From a cyanobacterium endosymbiont of Rhopalodia gibberula (lineage in GTDB: Bacteria > Cyanobacteriota > Cyanobacteriia > Cyanobacteriales > Microcystaceae): a stretch of DNA of 64,000 nt. The DNA lies in the NCBI RefSeq assembly GCF_003574135.1, contig NZ_AP018341.1:2579740-2643739 (forward strand), read 5' to 3'. Both the position numbers and the translations under genes were made by a program. Positions 1-10,563 of this stretch are shown piece after piece. The notes below the pieces were generated by a model, which saw nothing but the letters and a program-made list of their open reading frames with translations, searched no databases and was not told the DNA's origin. Numbering within the stretch: the first letter of the stretch is position 1; the number at the start of each line of letters is the position of its first letter.

Positions 1-306
1 CGTATTGGCAGAAAGGTGTCCCGTCGGAGCCATTTTTTCCCCACTCAATCCATAAGGTATAGTGGTGATCTGGTCAGTGTAGACTTTCGTGACTCTTTGA
101 AAATTATGATGAAAGCAATCCCTAATGGCTCAATATTCGGGGTTAAGGGTGTTATAGTTCATCCTGTTCGGGTAAAACCGACAAAACAAAAGCATCTCAT
201 ATTCGATGATGTTTTTATTAACTATAAATCCCTAAAAGTTAGAAACTGTACACTAAAACAAAAACTAACATTTATTGGAGATCAGGTATAGGATAACCTA
301 AGGTAC
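1..306. other. Unassigned leader upstream of rps1
   Basis: A 91-codon open frame begins at 16 on the plus strand, but its translation matches no family I know and has no convincing ribosome binding site. In related cyanobacteria this position is often taken by psbB/psbT/nrdR. I tried all three forward frames against CP47 and NrdR and could not align either. It may be an eroded gene or simply the rps1 leader. Confidence 0.3.
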
Positions 307-1308
307 ATGGTAACTCAGAAAACAACAGCTACTCAAGATATTGGCTTCACCCACGAGGATTTTGCGGCACTTCTCGATAAGTACGACTACCATTTTAATC
401 CCGGGGACATTGTTCCTGGGACAGTTTTCAGTATGGAACCGAGAGGCGCGCTTATCGATATTGGTGCGAAAACTGCTGCTTACATCCCCATTCAAGAAAT
501 GTCGATCAACCGAGTTGACGATCCTGAAGACGTTCTTCAATCGAATGAAACACGGGAATTTTTCATCCTGACCGATGAAAATGAAGATGGACAATTAACT
601 CTTTCTATACGTCGGATTGAGTATATGCGAGCCTGGGAAAGGGTTCGTCAACTACAAGCCGAAGATGCTACCGTGCGCTCTAATGTTTTTGCTACAAACC
701 GAGGGGGCGCGTTAGTACGCATTGAGGGATTACGAGGATTTATCCCAGGCTCTCACATCAGTACCCGCGAAGCTAAGGAAGATTTGGTTGGTGAAGACCT
801 GCCATTAAAGTTTTTAGAAGTCGATGAAGAACGCAACCGTCTGGTATTGAGCCATCGTCGTGCGCTGGTTGAGCGTAAGATGAACGGTTTAGAAGTGGGT
901 CAAGTAGTAGTTGGCTCAGTTCGTGGAATCAAACCCTATGGAGCATTTATCGACATTGGGGGAGTCAGTGGGCTGCTGCACATTTCTGAAATTTCTCATG
1001 ATCATATCGATACCCCCCACAGCGTCTTTGGGGTCAATGATTCACTCAAAGTCATGATCATTGACTTAGATGCAGAAAGGGGTCGAATTTCTTTATCGAC
1101 CAAACAACTTGAGCCCGAACCTGGTGATATGCTGAAAGACCGGGATTTAGTTTTTGAAAAAGCAGAAGAAATGGCTGAGAAATATCGCCAAAAACTCATA
1201 GCTGAAGCGGAGGGAAAAATACAACCTGAGGCTCAAGAGGAGAATTTGGATATTCCGTCAGCTTCAGAATCAGAAGAGGAATTAACCCCTACTGCAAGTG
1301 AGCAGTAA
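307..1308 (+). CDS. rpsA: 30S ribosomal protein S1
   Basis: Ribosomal protein S1 binds mRNA leaders and helps the 30S subunit start translation. The 333-residue protein has three S1 (OB-fold) repeats, at about residues 32-100, 115-180 and 195-265. Each shows the family pattern of G-x-V followed by GA-h-h-D/E-hG and GFIP/GLLH; the third reads KPYGAFIDIGGVSGLLHISE. The tail after about residue 300 is acidic and low complexity. Three repeats is the usual cyanobacterial and plastid form; E. coli S1 has six. The ATG at 307 gives the expected N-terminus. The gene is followed directly by an intrinsic terminator, so transcription appears to end here. It is intact beside heavily decayed DNA. Confidence 0.95.
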   Translation: MVTQKTTATQDIGFTHEDFAALLDKYDYHFNPGDIVPGTVFSMEPRGALIDIGAKTAAYIPIQEMSINRVDDPEDVLQSNETREFFILTDENEDGQLTLSIRRIEYMRAWERVRQLQAEDATVRSNVFATNRGGALVRIEGLRGFIPGSHISTREAKEDLVGEDLPLKFLEVDEERNRLVLSHRRALVERKMNGLEVGQVVVGSVRGIKPYGAFIDIGGVSGLLHISEISHDHIDTPHSVFGVNDSLKVMIIDLDAERGRISLSTKQLEPEPGDMLKDRDLVFEKAEEMAEKYRQKLIAEAEGKIQPEAQEENLDIPSASESEEELTPTASEQ

Positions 1309-1343
1309 TTAGAATTATAATTTAGCTCAAAACAACGGTGAAC

Positions 1344-1366
1344 GAGGGGTAATCCCCTCTTTTTTT
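1344..1366 (+). terminator. Intrinsic terminator of rps1
   Basis: GAGGGG and CCCCTC form a 6-bp GC-rich stem around a TAAT loop, followed by seven T residues. It lies 36 bases past the rps1 stop codon. This is a classic rho-independent terminator. Confidence 0.9.
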
Positions 1367-1370
1367 GGTC

Positions 1371-1407
1371 AAAATCTTATATTTTAAATCCTAAAATATA
1401 AGATTTT
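1371..1407. repeat. 15-bp perfect inverted repeat
   Basis: Two 15-base arms (1371-1385 and 1393-1407, AAAATCTTATATTTT and its complement) flank a 7-base loop immediately after the rps1 terminator. It may be a back-up terminator or one of the AT-rich palindromes that recur in this window. Confidence 0.75.
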
Positions 1408-1659
1408 GGGATTTTAAGTATGGAATTTTGGAAAAAAGAACGCTCAAACAGAAAAGTGTTTCCACTAGGGACGTAAATTTGATGAGATTGAAACACACTA
1501 TTGTTATTCTCAATTTTAGTTAACGACAAATCAGTATATTATTTTAGTCTGACAAAAAAGGGTTAAATTCAATTGGGAAGCACTACTTACTTGGCATTTA
1601 TTGTTTGTGAGATAATAACCCCCTAATTCCCATCTTGATAAGAGATATAGAGAATAGTA

Positions 1660-2065
1660 ACTAAAAATCAACTCAAAAAAGAAGCAATCAACATTTCGCT
1701 AAAAACTGCCGTTCCTAAAGATTGACGACTACCAGGACCTGCTCCTGAGCAACTACTAGAGGAAAAATTACTAATAAAGTTAAACAAGCTGTCATTAAAA
1801 TCGGTCTTAATCGCGCTTTTGCTACTTCAACTGCTGCTTTGACAATAGATAATCCTTGATCGCGTAATCGGTTAGTAAATTCTACAATCAAGATTACATT
1901 TTTACTGGCTAATCCAATCAACATCACTAATCCAATTTAACAGTAAACATTATTAGAAAGTCTCCGTAACCCTTGAGCTATTAATGCTACCAATATTGCA
2001 AAATAAACGGATAAGATAATAATCAAAGTATCGATGTAATTTTTGTATAGTGCTGCTTATTTATA
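1660..2065 (-). pseudogene. RND (AcrB/HAE1-type) efflux pump relic
   Basis: Read on the minus strand, the segment gives the transmembrane core of an AcrB-type inner-membrane multidrug efflux pump. It begins near 2065 with residues like AALYKNYIDTLIIILSV, continues through ALIAQGLRRLSNNVYC, and then LVMLIGLASKNVILIVEF. A TAA stop sits at about 1935 where the family has Gln (CAA) in VYCQIGL. A later frameshift near 1740 separates PLVVAQ from a conserved SRQSLGTAVF-like motif. Only about 130 of roughly 1,050 residues are recognisable. The pump is clearly dead, and I could not identify its membrane-fusion partner. Confidence 0.85.
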
Positions 2066-3399
2066 TCCAACTATTTAGCCATTATTAAAATTTTCAAGGT
2101 AAACTTCTATCTGTATCCTTAGTTGTTCATCATCTCAATAACTAGTTAAGACTGTTTCATAAGAAAGAAACGGACTTGGTCCGTGAGTTTGGAAAAATGG
2201 GAGAAAAGGCGTTTACATTCGTCCCGTAACTTTGAAATAAGTAGTTTAAATTCATTACAACTTACTCCCCATGTTCTTTCTTTGGACAATTTGGCTGAAT
2301 TTAACTTATTTAAAATCAACAATTAAACAAGATTGATGGCTAAATTTTTCAATAGAAACCTGTTGTTTGTTTAAGGGTACTCTATTTCTAATTAACCGTC
2401 CAAAAGGGTTATCTTAGCCATCTCTGTATGATGCTAAGACAATTCCATAAAAAACTGCGTAGAATAAAAGCTACTTTCATTAAAATCGTCAGGGTTAAAT
2501 TCCATGGGCAACCAACTCTTCGAATCTAAAACTAGAGTTGAATATGATTGTGATTGGGTGCTGAGGGGAGATTGCGAGTTAGACGATAAGCTAAACACTT
2601 ATAATGTCCCACCGTACGACAGGCAATTTCATCGAGTCGGAACAATACAAGTAAACGCATATTTACCGCCTGGACTTAGTCCCCATATCAGGGTTGTCAA
2701 TATATAGGGTTTAATGCCATAAAAAAAGTAATCGTAGACATAGTTGCGAGTATTGTAAACTTTTCGGGGGAGATTAGTTTTTCGTTAAACCGTCCCAGCA
2801 GTAGCCCTTTTGATCATAATTGGTCTCCATGGGTAACTCGTCATCATCAATAAGATAGCTTCACCATAGTCTAGAAGAAGTTCTTGTATATTCTCACAGT
2901 TTTGGGCAGACATTTGACACTGAATACTTCCACTATCACTTTCCAGCCAAAAATACAACGAGTATGTTCCGTGAAGATATCAAACTTAAATACCGCCACC
3001 TGTTGCCCATTTTCCACTACTTCTGTGAACTAGACTCCGACCGCTTAGGACTGTCTGACTTTTTGGTGATGGGTTTCAGCAGGGAAAGCAATGCGTCATT
3101 CTAAACTAGTTAACTTAATGGGATCAAAGGAGCTGATTCCTCGATATAAGATATTTTTATCAGATAACCATTAGACATAGCGCAGTGATTTCCTGTTTAC
3201 TCCTGAAAATAGATGGAATAAATAAAGCTTTGACTACGATAGAGAAGTTGGTAGTTGGAACCAGCGTTAGGATTATCATGAACATTAGAGTTTATATGAT
3301 TAACGTAAGCCAAATATTAGGATATCTTCTCCTTTCTCTTGGTTCTGGTAAAATCCTAAATTCGTAAGGGTTTCAAAGGAAATCAAAAGCGTAAAAATG

Positions 3400-3960
3400 A
3401 TATTCTCTTTAGTCCAATCAAACCAGTAAACAGTCTGTTCGAGAGTATCAATTACCCATAACTCCTCCTCTCTAATCGTTAAATTTTCTATACTAATTCC
3501 TGAAACATATAAACGGGTAATCCTCTTCTAGGTTTTCCGATTGAAAATTAAGATCTATCCGGTTTTTGAACAAAAATATGAACTGTCAATTCCCAAACTG
3601 CTATCCCATTGGCTAAATAATCTAATCGAGTAAACAATTTGGGGGTAAAGTTTTTTTTGCCAAACGAACGATGATGTAAAGTTTGCCCTGAGGTGACCAG
3701 AGAGTGTCGCTAGCGATTACTATCCCTGTTACACCAACAAAATCTTCCTAGTGATAGGGATTAAGAATTTTAGCATTTTGTATAATCCGATTAATTTCTC
3801 ATAGATGCTCATTGCAAGTGTTGATCACAATCACAACATCCCCAGTAAATATTATTTCATTAATCTCTAATGCAGCAATTGGAAGTATTGTCTAGATAAT
3901 ATCCTTTGTAGGCGAGAAATTAACGTGAAAAGTATTACGCATTATGTCTACAGATCAGGG
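3400..3960 (-). pseudogene. Eroded unidentified protein gene
   Basis: The minus strand gives protein-like fragments in shifting frames, interrupted by stops. Examples are TGDVVIVINTCNEH, VIASDTLWSPQGKLYIIV and REEELWVIDTLEQTVYWF. The spacing and continuity suggest one former gene of at least 180 codons. I do not recognise the family. Confidence 0.45.
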
Positions 3961-4901
3961 ACTCGGGAGAGTTTATAATTATTTACATTTTTTCAGGCAA
4001 TTGTTCTTATAAAACTTTTCAAAGAAAACAAAACTTTTTTTTCTATAAATGCTAATTTTAAATGAATTGCTAAATTACAAGTAGGAGTTAACCTATATTA
4101 TCCACTAAAGTAAATCGAAAACCAGAAGTTTGTCTAAACGTTATGAACATGAGTTCAACGAAAATTTACAGAGAGACAAGGAAACAGCAGCTCTATGCTA
4201 GGAGCAGTATTTATTTAGGTCTGGTGCTATGGATATAAAATTTTCTCTCGATACTCACTAGTAACTTAAAATTGCTCAATAAAGATATTATTCATTAATA
4301 AATAAGGTAGATTTTGTTTAAATGCTCTAGAATGAAGCGGTTTTAAACTCTTTAGATTCAGTAGTTGTAATATTAATGTTGAAATTTAGCGATTAAACAC
4401 TAAATATAGAGTCCAAATGAATCTTAGCTGTTTATTTCTTTGTAGTAATTTTTATGACTGTCTTTTATTCTAAAAATGCACTCGCTCCTATCAGGTTTCT
4501 ACATTTTTAGCGATCACTTTATGTTTTTATACAGCTTGTAAAAGTTAAGGTAAATTTAAGCAACAAAGTCAACTATTACCTCTTATAACTAAATTCAGAG
4601 CATCTTCACTGATAACTGTGAAAATTAAAACGCTATTCCCACTTAACTCACTTCATTACCCTAGAATTTATCATATAAAATCCCAAAGTAAAGTCTGGAT
4701 CGAATTTCAGTATGAGCAAACTGTAAGGATTAGTCTTCAATAACATTGCACTAAAAGTAGAAATTTTTAACTCTAACAGTTTAGTGAAAATGTACGTTAC
4801 AATCGCCAAATTTACTTTTAAAACCTAGAAAATATTTTGCACAACTTTGATCGCAAACGCAGATAAAGAGCCTGTTGATAACTAATAACAGTTCGTTCTT
4901 A

Positions 4902-4951
4902 ACCCACCATTACCAGTAACTGACTGAAATCGGTTACTGGTAATGGTGGGT
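4902..4951. repeat. 19-bp perfect hairpin
   Basis: Arms at 4902-4920 and 4933-4951 (starting ACCCACCATTACCAG) are exactly complementary around a 12-base loop. The stem is richer in GC than its surroundings. It lies 130 bases before the transglycosylase gene. With no T tract on either side it is not a textbook terminator; it may be the surviving terminator of a lost gene. Confidence 0.7.
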
Positions 4952-5085
4952 CTTTAGATAAACAAGACTCGGTGATCTCATTGAGAGATACACAGCAACA
5001 ATAGAGAGATAATCTCTATGCAAACGTCCCCAAATAAACCAAGAAGAGTTAATAATATATATTTAACTGTTGTTCGGGGAATGGA

Positions 5086-7284
5086 ATGCTCAAGTCACTC
5101 AAACAAAAAAACTTCCTCTTTGTTGGTTTAGGAATTCTAGGAATCACCATTGTTGGAACCATTCTCCTGGTCCCTAAAACAGTAGAATGGTTCGAGCAGA
5201 GGCAAAAAACACAGATTGAAGAAGCTCTCAAAGAAGATCCTAATAAACCATCTATTGTCTTGACTTTAGCCGAGATCTCCCCAGAACAAAGACAGCAAAA
5301 ACTGCAAGAAATTGCTGAGTCTGATATTCTCTCTTTAGAACGCAGTCGCGGTCGTTATTTATTGGCGATTGATTTACTCCGAAAGTATGAAGGTGGCCCG
5401 GCTTTACGTAAACTTGAAGGATTAGACAAAGAATATCCTGTCCTAATTCCTTATATCCTCCTCAAACGGGGACGGGGTTATGAACTCACCAATGAAATAG
5501 ATAAAGCTCAAAAAACCTGGAAAATGCTGGTTAAAACCTATCCCGATGTTTTAGTTACCGCAGAAGCACTCTACAAATTAGGAAAATATGATTCCCAATA
5601 TTGGGAGCAGGCAATTAAAAAATTTCCTCAACATCCTAGTACTCAAAAAATCATCCGTCAGCGTTTTCAAGAAAACCCAGAACAACCTCAATTGTTGATT
5701 CTATTAGCTAAGTATGATGCCAATACTCCTAAAACTAACCAGATCCGTGATCGCCTAGTTCAAGACTATGCTAGTCAATTAACTCCCGAAAACTGGCAAG
5801 TGATCGCTGATGGCTATTGGACAACTAACGACTATAATAAAGCCGCCCAAGCTTACAAGAAAGCACCGGCTACTCCTCAAAATCTCTATCGCATTGCTAG
5901 GGGACAACAGATTCAACCCAATAGTGATAGTAAAAATGAGGTAAAGGCAGGCTATCAACGCTTATTATTAGAATTTCCTAAAGCTCCGGAAACAGCAACA
6001 GCCCTGAAACGACTCGCCAGACTATCCCAATCTGAAACCGCTGTTGGCTACTTTGACCAGATTATTAAACAATTTCCTGGTGAAGCGGGCGATGCCTTAG
6101 TAGAAAAGGCTAAATTATTAGATGGGATAGGGCGCAAAGCTGAGGCAGCTAAAAGTCGAGAAACCTTACTAGTTCAATACCCCAAGTCCGACGCAACCGC
6201 TAAATATCGTTGGAATGTGGCCAAAACAGCTGCTGAGCAAGGAGACGTCCTTAAAGCCTGGACTTGGGCACAACCTATCACGAGTAATAATCCTCACAGT
6301 CCCCTCGCTCCCAAAGCGGCCTTTTGGGTCGGTAAATGGGCGCAACAGTTAGGGCGATCACAGGATGCTAAAACGGCTTTTGAACATACCGTTTCCCATT
6401 ATCCTCAATCTTACTATGCTTGGCGAGCAGCAGTTCAGTTAGGCTGGAATGTAGGAAATTTTAATACCATACGTCAAACCTTACCCACTGTCGTTAAACC
6501 TGATATCCGTTCGGTTCCTCCAGCAGGATCGGACATGTTCAAAGAACTATATCGTCTAGGACAAGACGAAGATGCTATCACTTTATTTAAAGCGGAAATG
6601 AATAATTGCTCTCAATTAAGTGTTGATGAATCTTTTACTGATGCTTTACTGAAACTCATACAAGGAAAAAACCTACAAGGAATTAATCAAGTTTGGAATC
6701 TTCAAAATAAAGACGGACCTGAATCAAAAACCCAATTGCAAAAACTTAGAGAAACTCCAGAATATTGGCACGCACTTTTTCCTTTTCCTTTCTATAAAAC
6801 TATCATTGATTGGTCTCAAAAACGTAAAATAAATCCTTTGTTAGTAACCTCTTTAATCCGTCAAGAATCCCGTTTTGAACCAGAAATTGCTTCGCCAGCG
6901 GGAGCAAAAGGGTTAATGCAAGTGATGCCAACAACAGGTGAGTGGGTGGCTAATAAAATAGCTCTAAAAGACTATTCTTTGAGCAATTATAATGACAATA
7001 TTAATTTAGGAACTTGGTATTTAAACTACACCCATGAGACCTATAGTAATAATTCGTTATTAGCTATTGCTAGTTACAATGCAGGACCTGGTAATGTTTC
7101 AAAATGGAGAAGAAGATATCAGATTAGTGATCCTGATGTATTTGTAGAAAAAATACCCTTCCAAGAAACAAAAAGTTATGTGGAATCTGTATTTGGAAAT
7201 TACTGGAATTATCTTCGAATTTATAATCCTGAAATTTCTAAATTATTGGCTCAGAAAACTCAGAGAAAGTTTCTTGGAAAATAA
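5086..7284 (+). CDS. Soluble-type lytic murein transglycosylase with TPR-like repeats
   Basis: Cleaves peptidoglycan glycan strands between MurNAc and GlcNAc, giving 1,6-anhydro ends, and acts in the periplasm. The 732-residue protein starts with a membrane anchor or uncleaved signal (about residues 9-31). A long helical solenoid of TPR-like repeats follows (about 90-520), as in Slt70. The C-terminal goose-lysozyme-like domain (about 565-715) carries the catalytic Glu594 in SLIRQESRFEP, then AKGLMQVMP and ASYNAGPGNV, all diagnostic of the SLT family. Its length matches cyanobacterial homologues. The ATG at 5086 follows a GGGGA element. Retention implies the cell still remodels a peptidoglycan wall. 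The 3' end lies inside a 66-bp palindrome. Confidence 0.93.
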   Translation: MLKSLKQKNFLFVGLGILGITIVGTILLVPKTVEWFEQRQKTQIEEALKEDPNKPSIVLTLAEISPEQRQQKLQEIAESDILSLERSRGRYLLAIDLLRKYEGGPALRKLEGLDKEYPVLIPYILLKRGRGYELTNEIDKAQKTWKMLVKTYPDVLVTAEALYKLGKYDSQYWEQAIKKFPQHPSTQKIIRQRFQENPEQPQLLILLAKYDANTPKTNQIRDRLVQDYASQLTPENWQVIADGYWTTNDYNKAAQAYKKAPATPQNLYRIARGQQIQPNSDSKNEVKAGYQRLLLEFPKAPETATALKRLARLSQSETAVGYFDQIIKQFPGEAGDALVEKAKLLDGIGRKAEAAKSRETLLVQYPKSDATAKYRWNVAKTAAEQGDVLKAWTWAQPITSNNPHSPLAPKAAFWVGKWAQQLGRSQDAKTAFEHTVSHYPQSYYAWRAAVQLGWNVGNFNTIRQTLPTVVKPDIRSVPPAGSDMFKELYRLGQDEDAITLFKAEMNNCSQLSVDESFTDALLKLIQGKNLQGINQVWNLQNKDGPESKTQLQKLRETPEYWHALFPFPFYKTIIDWSQKRKINPLLVTSLIRQESRFEPEIASPAGAKGLMQVMPTTGEWVANKIALKDYSLSNYNDNINLGTWYLNYTHETYSNNSLLAIASYNAGPGNVSKWRRRYQISDPDVFVEKIPFQETKSYVESVFGNYWNYLRIYNPEISKLLAQKTQRKFLGK

Positions 7285-7322
7285 AAAACGTTTTTTATTT
7301 TCCAAGAAACTTTCTCTGAGTT
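7257..7322 (+). terminator. 66-bp perfect palindrome over the slt stop codon
   Basis: Bases 7257-7289 are the exact reverse complement of 7290-7322, with the symmetry point at the central CG. The left arm encodes the last eight codons and the TAA (7282-7284) of the transglycosylase. In RNA it would form a 30-bp-plus hairpin with almost no loop, so it probably acts as terminator or 3' stabiliser. It is not followed by a T tract. Confidence 0.7.
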
Positions 7323-7591
7323 AATCTTCAAATATTGAGTTTAGTATTCCAGTATAGAAATACACCTAACTTTTTCGAATTTTAATGTGTTATTTCCACA
7401 GCACATCTTCTAAAATAAGTCCAATACATTAGTAGCTAATAACTTTCAAAACTTTTGTTATTAATAAGTAGTATTGTTACTACTACTTATTTGTTAAATA
7501 TTCCATAGTTTTATTCTGAAATACTAGTTATATAAAGTTATTTTTAATCCCTTTTAATATATATTTATAATACTTTATATGACAATTTATT

Positions 7592-7630
7592 TAAATCAGA
7601 TAAATTGATTAATTCAATTTATCTGATTTA
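7592..7630. repeat. 17-bp inverted repeat
   Basis: Arms 7592-7608 and 7614-7630 (TAAATCAGATAAATTGA and complement) are exact around a TTAAT loop. No gene lies within 300 bases. Confidence 0.75.
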
Positions 7631-8107
7631 GTTCTTAGTAACAACCAAAACTTATTTGGGATGATTATAAAATTCTTTAGCTATTATTACTAATGGTTTG
7701 ACATATTTTTGTTTTTAACAATTACAATAATTAGTTATTGGTTTAATTTTCTTGTATCTAAAATTTTCTGTATTTGGATCATAATAATAAAACCATGCTA
7801 ATAACTGCTAAAAACCGATACTTTTTAACAGTTATTAGTGAGAAAATATAGGTGAAATAATCATTCTTCAAGTAAAGTTTATTTTTTAAACGATTAGAAA
7901 AATAAACTTTATTCAGTTTTCATCTCTAAATTTTAATATTCAAGCCATAATCGTTTATTCTATATCTTTTATGATTTATCTTATGACTAAAGATTAGGTT
8001 TGAAAAGAGAAATAGCAAAAAATTGATTAACCTCAATATAAAAAAGTACCCATAAGTTAAAAACTTATATATAAAAAAAATAAGACAATAATTTTAAAAA
8101 ACTTAGG

Positions 8108-8145
8108 AAATGTAAAGTAAAAAAATATTTTTTTACTTTACATTT
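8108..8145. repeat. 38-bp perfect palindrome
   Basis: AAATGTAAAGTAAAAAAAT reads into its own complement with no loop. It lies in the middle of a gene-free stretch. Confidence 0.8.
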
Positions 8146-9143
8146 TATTTAACCATAATAGTCATAATTTAAACAAAGTAAAGAAAAGTTTATTTTTTGA
8201 ATTAAAAACAACTAATTTGAGAATTTAACGTCATTACTGAGTATTGGAAAAATTATGTGGAGTCAGTAAATTCATAGTCAGAAATAATAAAAAAATCTAG
8301 ACTCAATTTTAATGCTTTAAGAGTTTTTATAAAGTTAGATTTAATCCTCGTTTTTTTGCAAAACTTGTGATCAAAACAATATTATTGTTTTGCTGTTTTC
8401 TACAAACTCACAAAGGATAAATTACAAAAAATAGTTTCATTAATTCTACTCTAATAGAAATTATCTATCTATTTTAGAGTAAAGCATACTAATTTTTTAA
8501 AAACTTAGTTATATGGATTAAAAGTTATCTTAAATATACTAGTAACTTAGACTGTATGTAATTACATATAACTGTGGTCACTTATGGGCTTTTAAGTTAA
8601 TTAAAGGCAACAGAAATATGTTTAAATTTACATCAATAAGAACTTTAATTGATCAATTATAGTCCTTGTTTATTTAAGATAAAGCAAGATTTAGTTAAAC
8701 TAGTTAACAACATAAGTGCTTTTTTATTGAGACAACTAACGACTAGCGCAGAAATATCTCTAAGATTAGACATCCAATAACTCAAAATATTTAACCTTAT
8801 TTTATTGACTTTTTTAGCAACTAAGAAATTTTACTTGTTTTAAACAAACTTCTCTTTACCTACATTTTAAAGATGTAAGTAATTTTTTACCTTTTCTGTT
8901 TTGAAAAAAAATTTCAGCCTTGATTGTTGGCGGTTACCATTTTAGATAATTATCAACTTTATACTATTTATATAGTATTTATTATTAAATATTGGAAATA
9001 ACAACCATGTTTTTAAATCTCGTCAAATTTACATTACAATTAATCAACAACTTAACGAAATGCCAATAACTCTCAACTCAGATGATATGATAGAAAACTC
9101 TAAAACTCAGTTATCATGATTCCACTAATAAACAACTGAATCA

Positions 9144-10193
9144 GTGACCCCTAAAATCGATATGATCGCCGTTCCTTCTTCTCCTGATGAAATTATTGAT
9201 GCCCTCGAAACCCCTATAGAATTCAACTTCCAGCTCCCCAATCCTGAAGACGAAGCTATTCAGGAGACGGACTTTCAGCAACAGCTAGATACTGTCTGGA
9301 AGGTTTGTGATCGTTTTGATTTACAAACTGATATTTGGAGAGGGCGTATTTTACGGGCTATCCGTGATCGTGAAAAAAAAGGTGGAGACGGCCGAGGGAC
9401 GGGATTTCTAAATTGGCTTAAGCAAAGAGAAATCACTAAAAGTCAAGCTTATGCTCTTATCCAACTTGCTAATAGTGCAGATGCCCTGTTGGCAGAAGGA
9501 CAGCTGAATCCCAACTCCATCAACAATTTTAGTAAACGGGCATTTATCGAAACAGCTAAATCCGATCCTGAAGTGCAAAAATTAGTTAGTGAAGCTGCAC
9601 AGAATGGTGATCACATCACCCGACGAGAAGTTAAACAACTCTCTGATCAGTGGACAACTATGAGTTCGGAATTACTTCCAGATAAAGTCAAAGAGAAAGC
9701 TTCTGAGGGAATTCTACTAGCCCGTAATTTAGTTCCTTTAGTTAAAGAGATGGAAAAGTTACCCGAGAGCCACCTCAACGTAATTCAAAAGGAAATTGCC
9801 GAAAGTCCTGATATTGATACTGTTAAACTTCTCACTTCGGAAGCACGAAATTTGGCAAAATATCTCGATGCAGGAGCCAAAGTACAAACCCTTAAGAATC
9901 GCTCGATTGACTTAGAGATGGCGTTAGAAGAGGCGTTAAGATTGGATTGTTTGAGTACAACTGCTGATCTGCTTAAACAAGCAACCCAACTTGAACAAAC
10001 CGTAGCGAAGCTTTATTCTACTTGGAAGCGGGTGGGGAGTCTAGCTGATCGGCTGTATGTGGATACAGGAGCGAGTAATCCTAACTTACGAGCAATGTTA
10101 ACTTGCCTGGAATCTTTAAACGGCGAAGTCATTGAGGTGCAACTGGATGATGCGGGGGAAAAAATAGTCCGTTTAAAAATGATGACTGAATGA
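9144..10193 (+). CDS. Conserved cyanobacterial protein, HTH-like, function unknown
   Basis: A 349-residue soluble protein with no signal peptide or membrane segment. The start is GTG at 9144. Residues about 90-110 (FLNWLKQREITKSQAYALI) look like a helix-turn-helix of the kind seen in ParB/DUF3102-type DNA-binding proteins. A strongly helical segment (about 180-310) then suggests oligomerisation. The final 40 residues are beta-like (GEVIEVQLDDAGEKIVRL). I know it only as a conserved hypothetical of unicellular cyanobacteria. It is isolated: 1.8 kb of empty DNA upstream and 370 bases downstream. Survival in a shrinking genome with ordinary codon use suggests it matters. A role in DNA binding is inferred from the HTH resemblance alone. 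Confidence 0.75.
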   Translation: MTPKIDMIAVPSSPDEIIDALETPIEFNFQLPNPEDEAIQETDFQQQLDTVWKVCDRFDLQTDIWRGRILRAIRDREKKGGDGRGTGFLNWLKQREITKSQAYALIQLANSADALLAEGQLNPNSINNFSKRAFIETAKSDPEVQKLVSEAAQNGDHITRREVKQLSDQWTTMSSELLPDKVKEKASEGILLARNLVPLVKEMEKLPESHLNVIQKEIAESPDIDTVKLLTSEARNLAKYLDAGAKVQTLKNRSIDLEMALEEALRLDCLSTTADLLKQATQLEQTVAKLYSTWKRVGSLADRLYVDTGASNPNLRAMLTCLESLNGEVIEVQLDDAGEKIVRLKMMTE

Positions 10194-10563
10194 TATCGGT
10201 TAACCGTCATATTTTTTCCTATGAGTCACATAAGCGTATATAAAACCTAAAAAACTGGGTTTTCAGTATTTCTGTGACAGAAATTAAAGATATTTCGTAG
10301 GATAGTTGAGGCAAACAACTGATTTCGGTAAAAAAAAACTCAATTTATATTAGAATTGTAACTTGCTAACATGAATTTTGTGACTAATAATACGGTTTAT
10401 CCAAAAATATTACGAGTCAAAACCTAATGATCTAGAGACAAGACACATAGACAAAGTTAGGGTAAACTCAAAATGGTCGTTATTCAAGGAATTAGTTGAT
10501 GCGGTGAGACAATACTTAGCGTAGCGAAAAAAAACGTTATTTATTAAAAAATCCTAATCTTTT
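10194..10563. other. Intergenic spacer, nothing recognised
   Basis: 370 bases of AT-rich sequence between two plus-strand genes. I see no open frame, strong hairpin or clear terminator. Confidence 0.5.

Larger units (their letters stand above)
1411..5085. other. 3.7-kb decayed intergenic region
   Basis: No intact gene. It contains a recognisable RND efflux pump relic on the minus strand (1660-2065), protein-like but interrupted minus-strand frames at about 3400-3960, and a long hairpin at 4902-4951. A 67-codon plus-strand frame at 2504-2707 matches nothing I know and overlaps broken minus-strand frames. The rest is AT-rich with stops in all frames. Confidence 0.7.
7323..9143. other. 1.8-kb gene-free AT-rich region
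   Basis: No open frame of note and no recognisable protein fragment on either strand. It holds several long palindromes: 7592-7630 (17-bp arms), 7873-7911 (14-bp arms), 8108-8145 (38-bp perfect) and 8372-8392. Confidence 0.7.

Noticed and set aside
16-291. 91-codon open frame upstream of rps1
   Set aside because: No family resemblance, no ribosome site; comparison with CP47 and NrdR, the usual neighbours, failed in every forward frame.
2504-2707. 67-codon frame starting MGNQLFESKTRVEYD
   Set aside because: Protein-like but overlaps broken minus-strand frames and lacks recognisable homologues or a ribosome site; not strong enough for a gene call.
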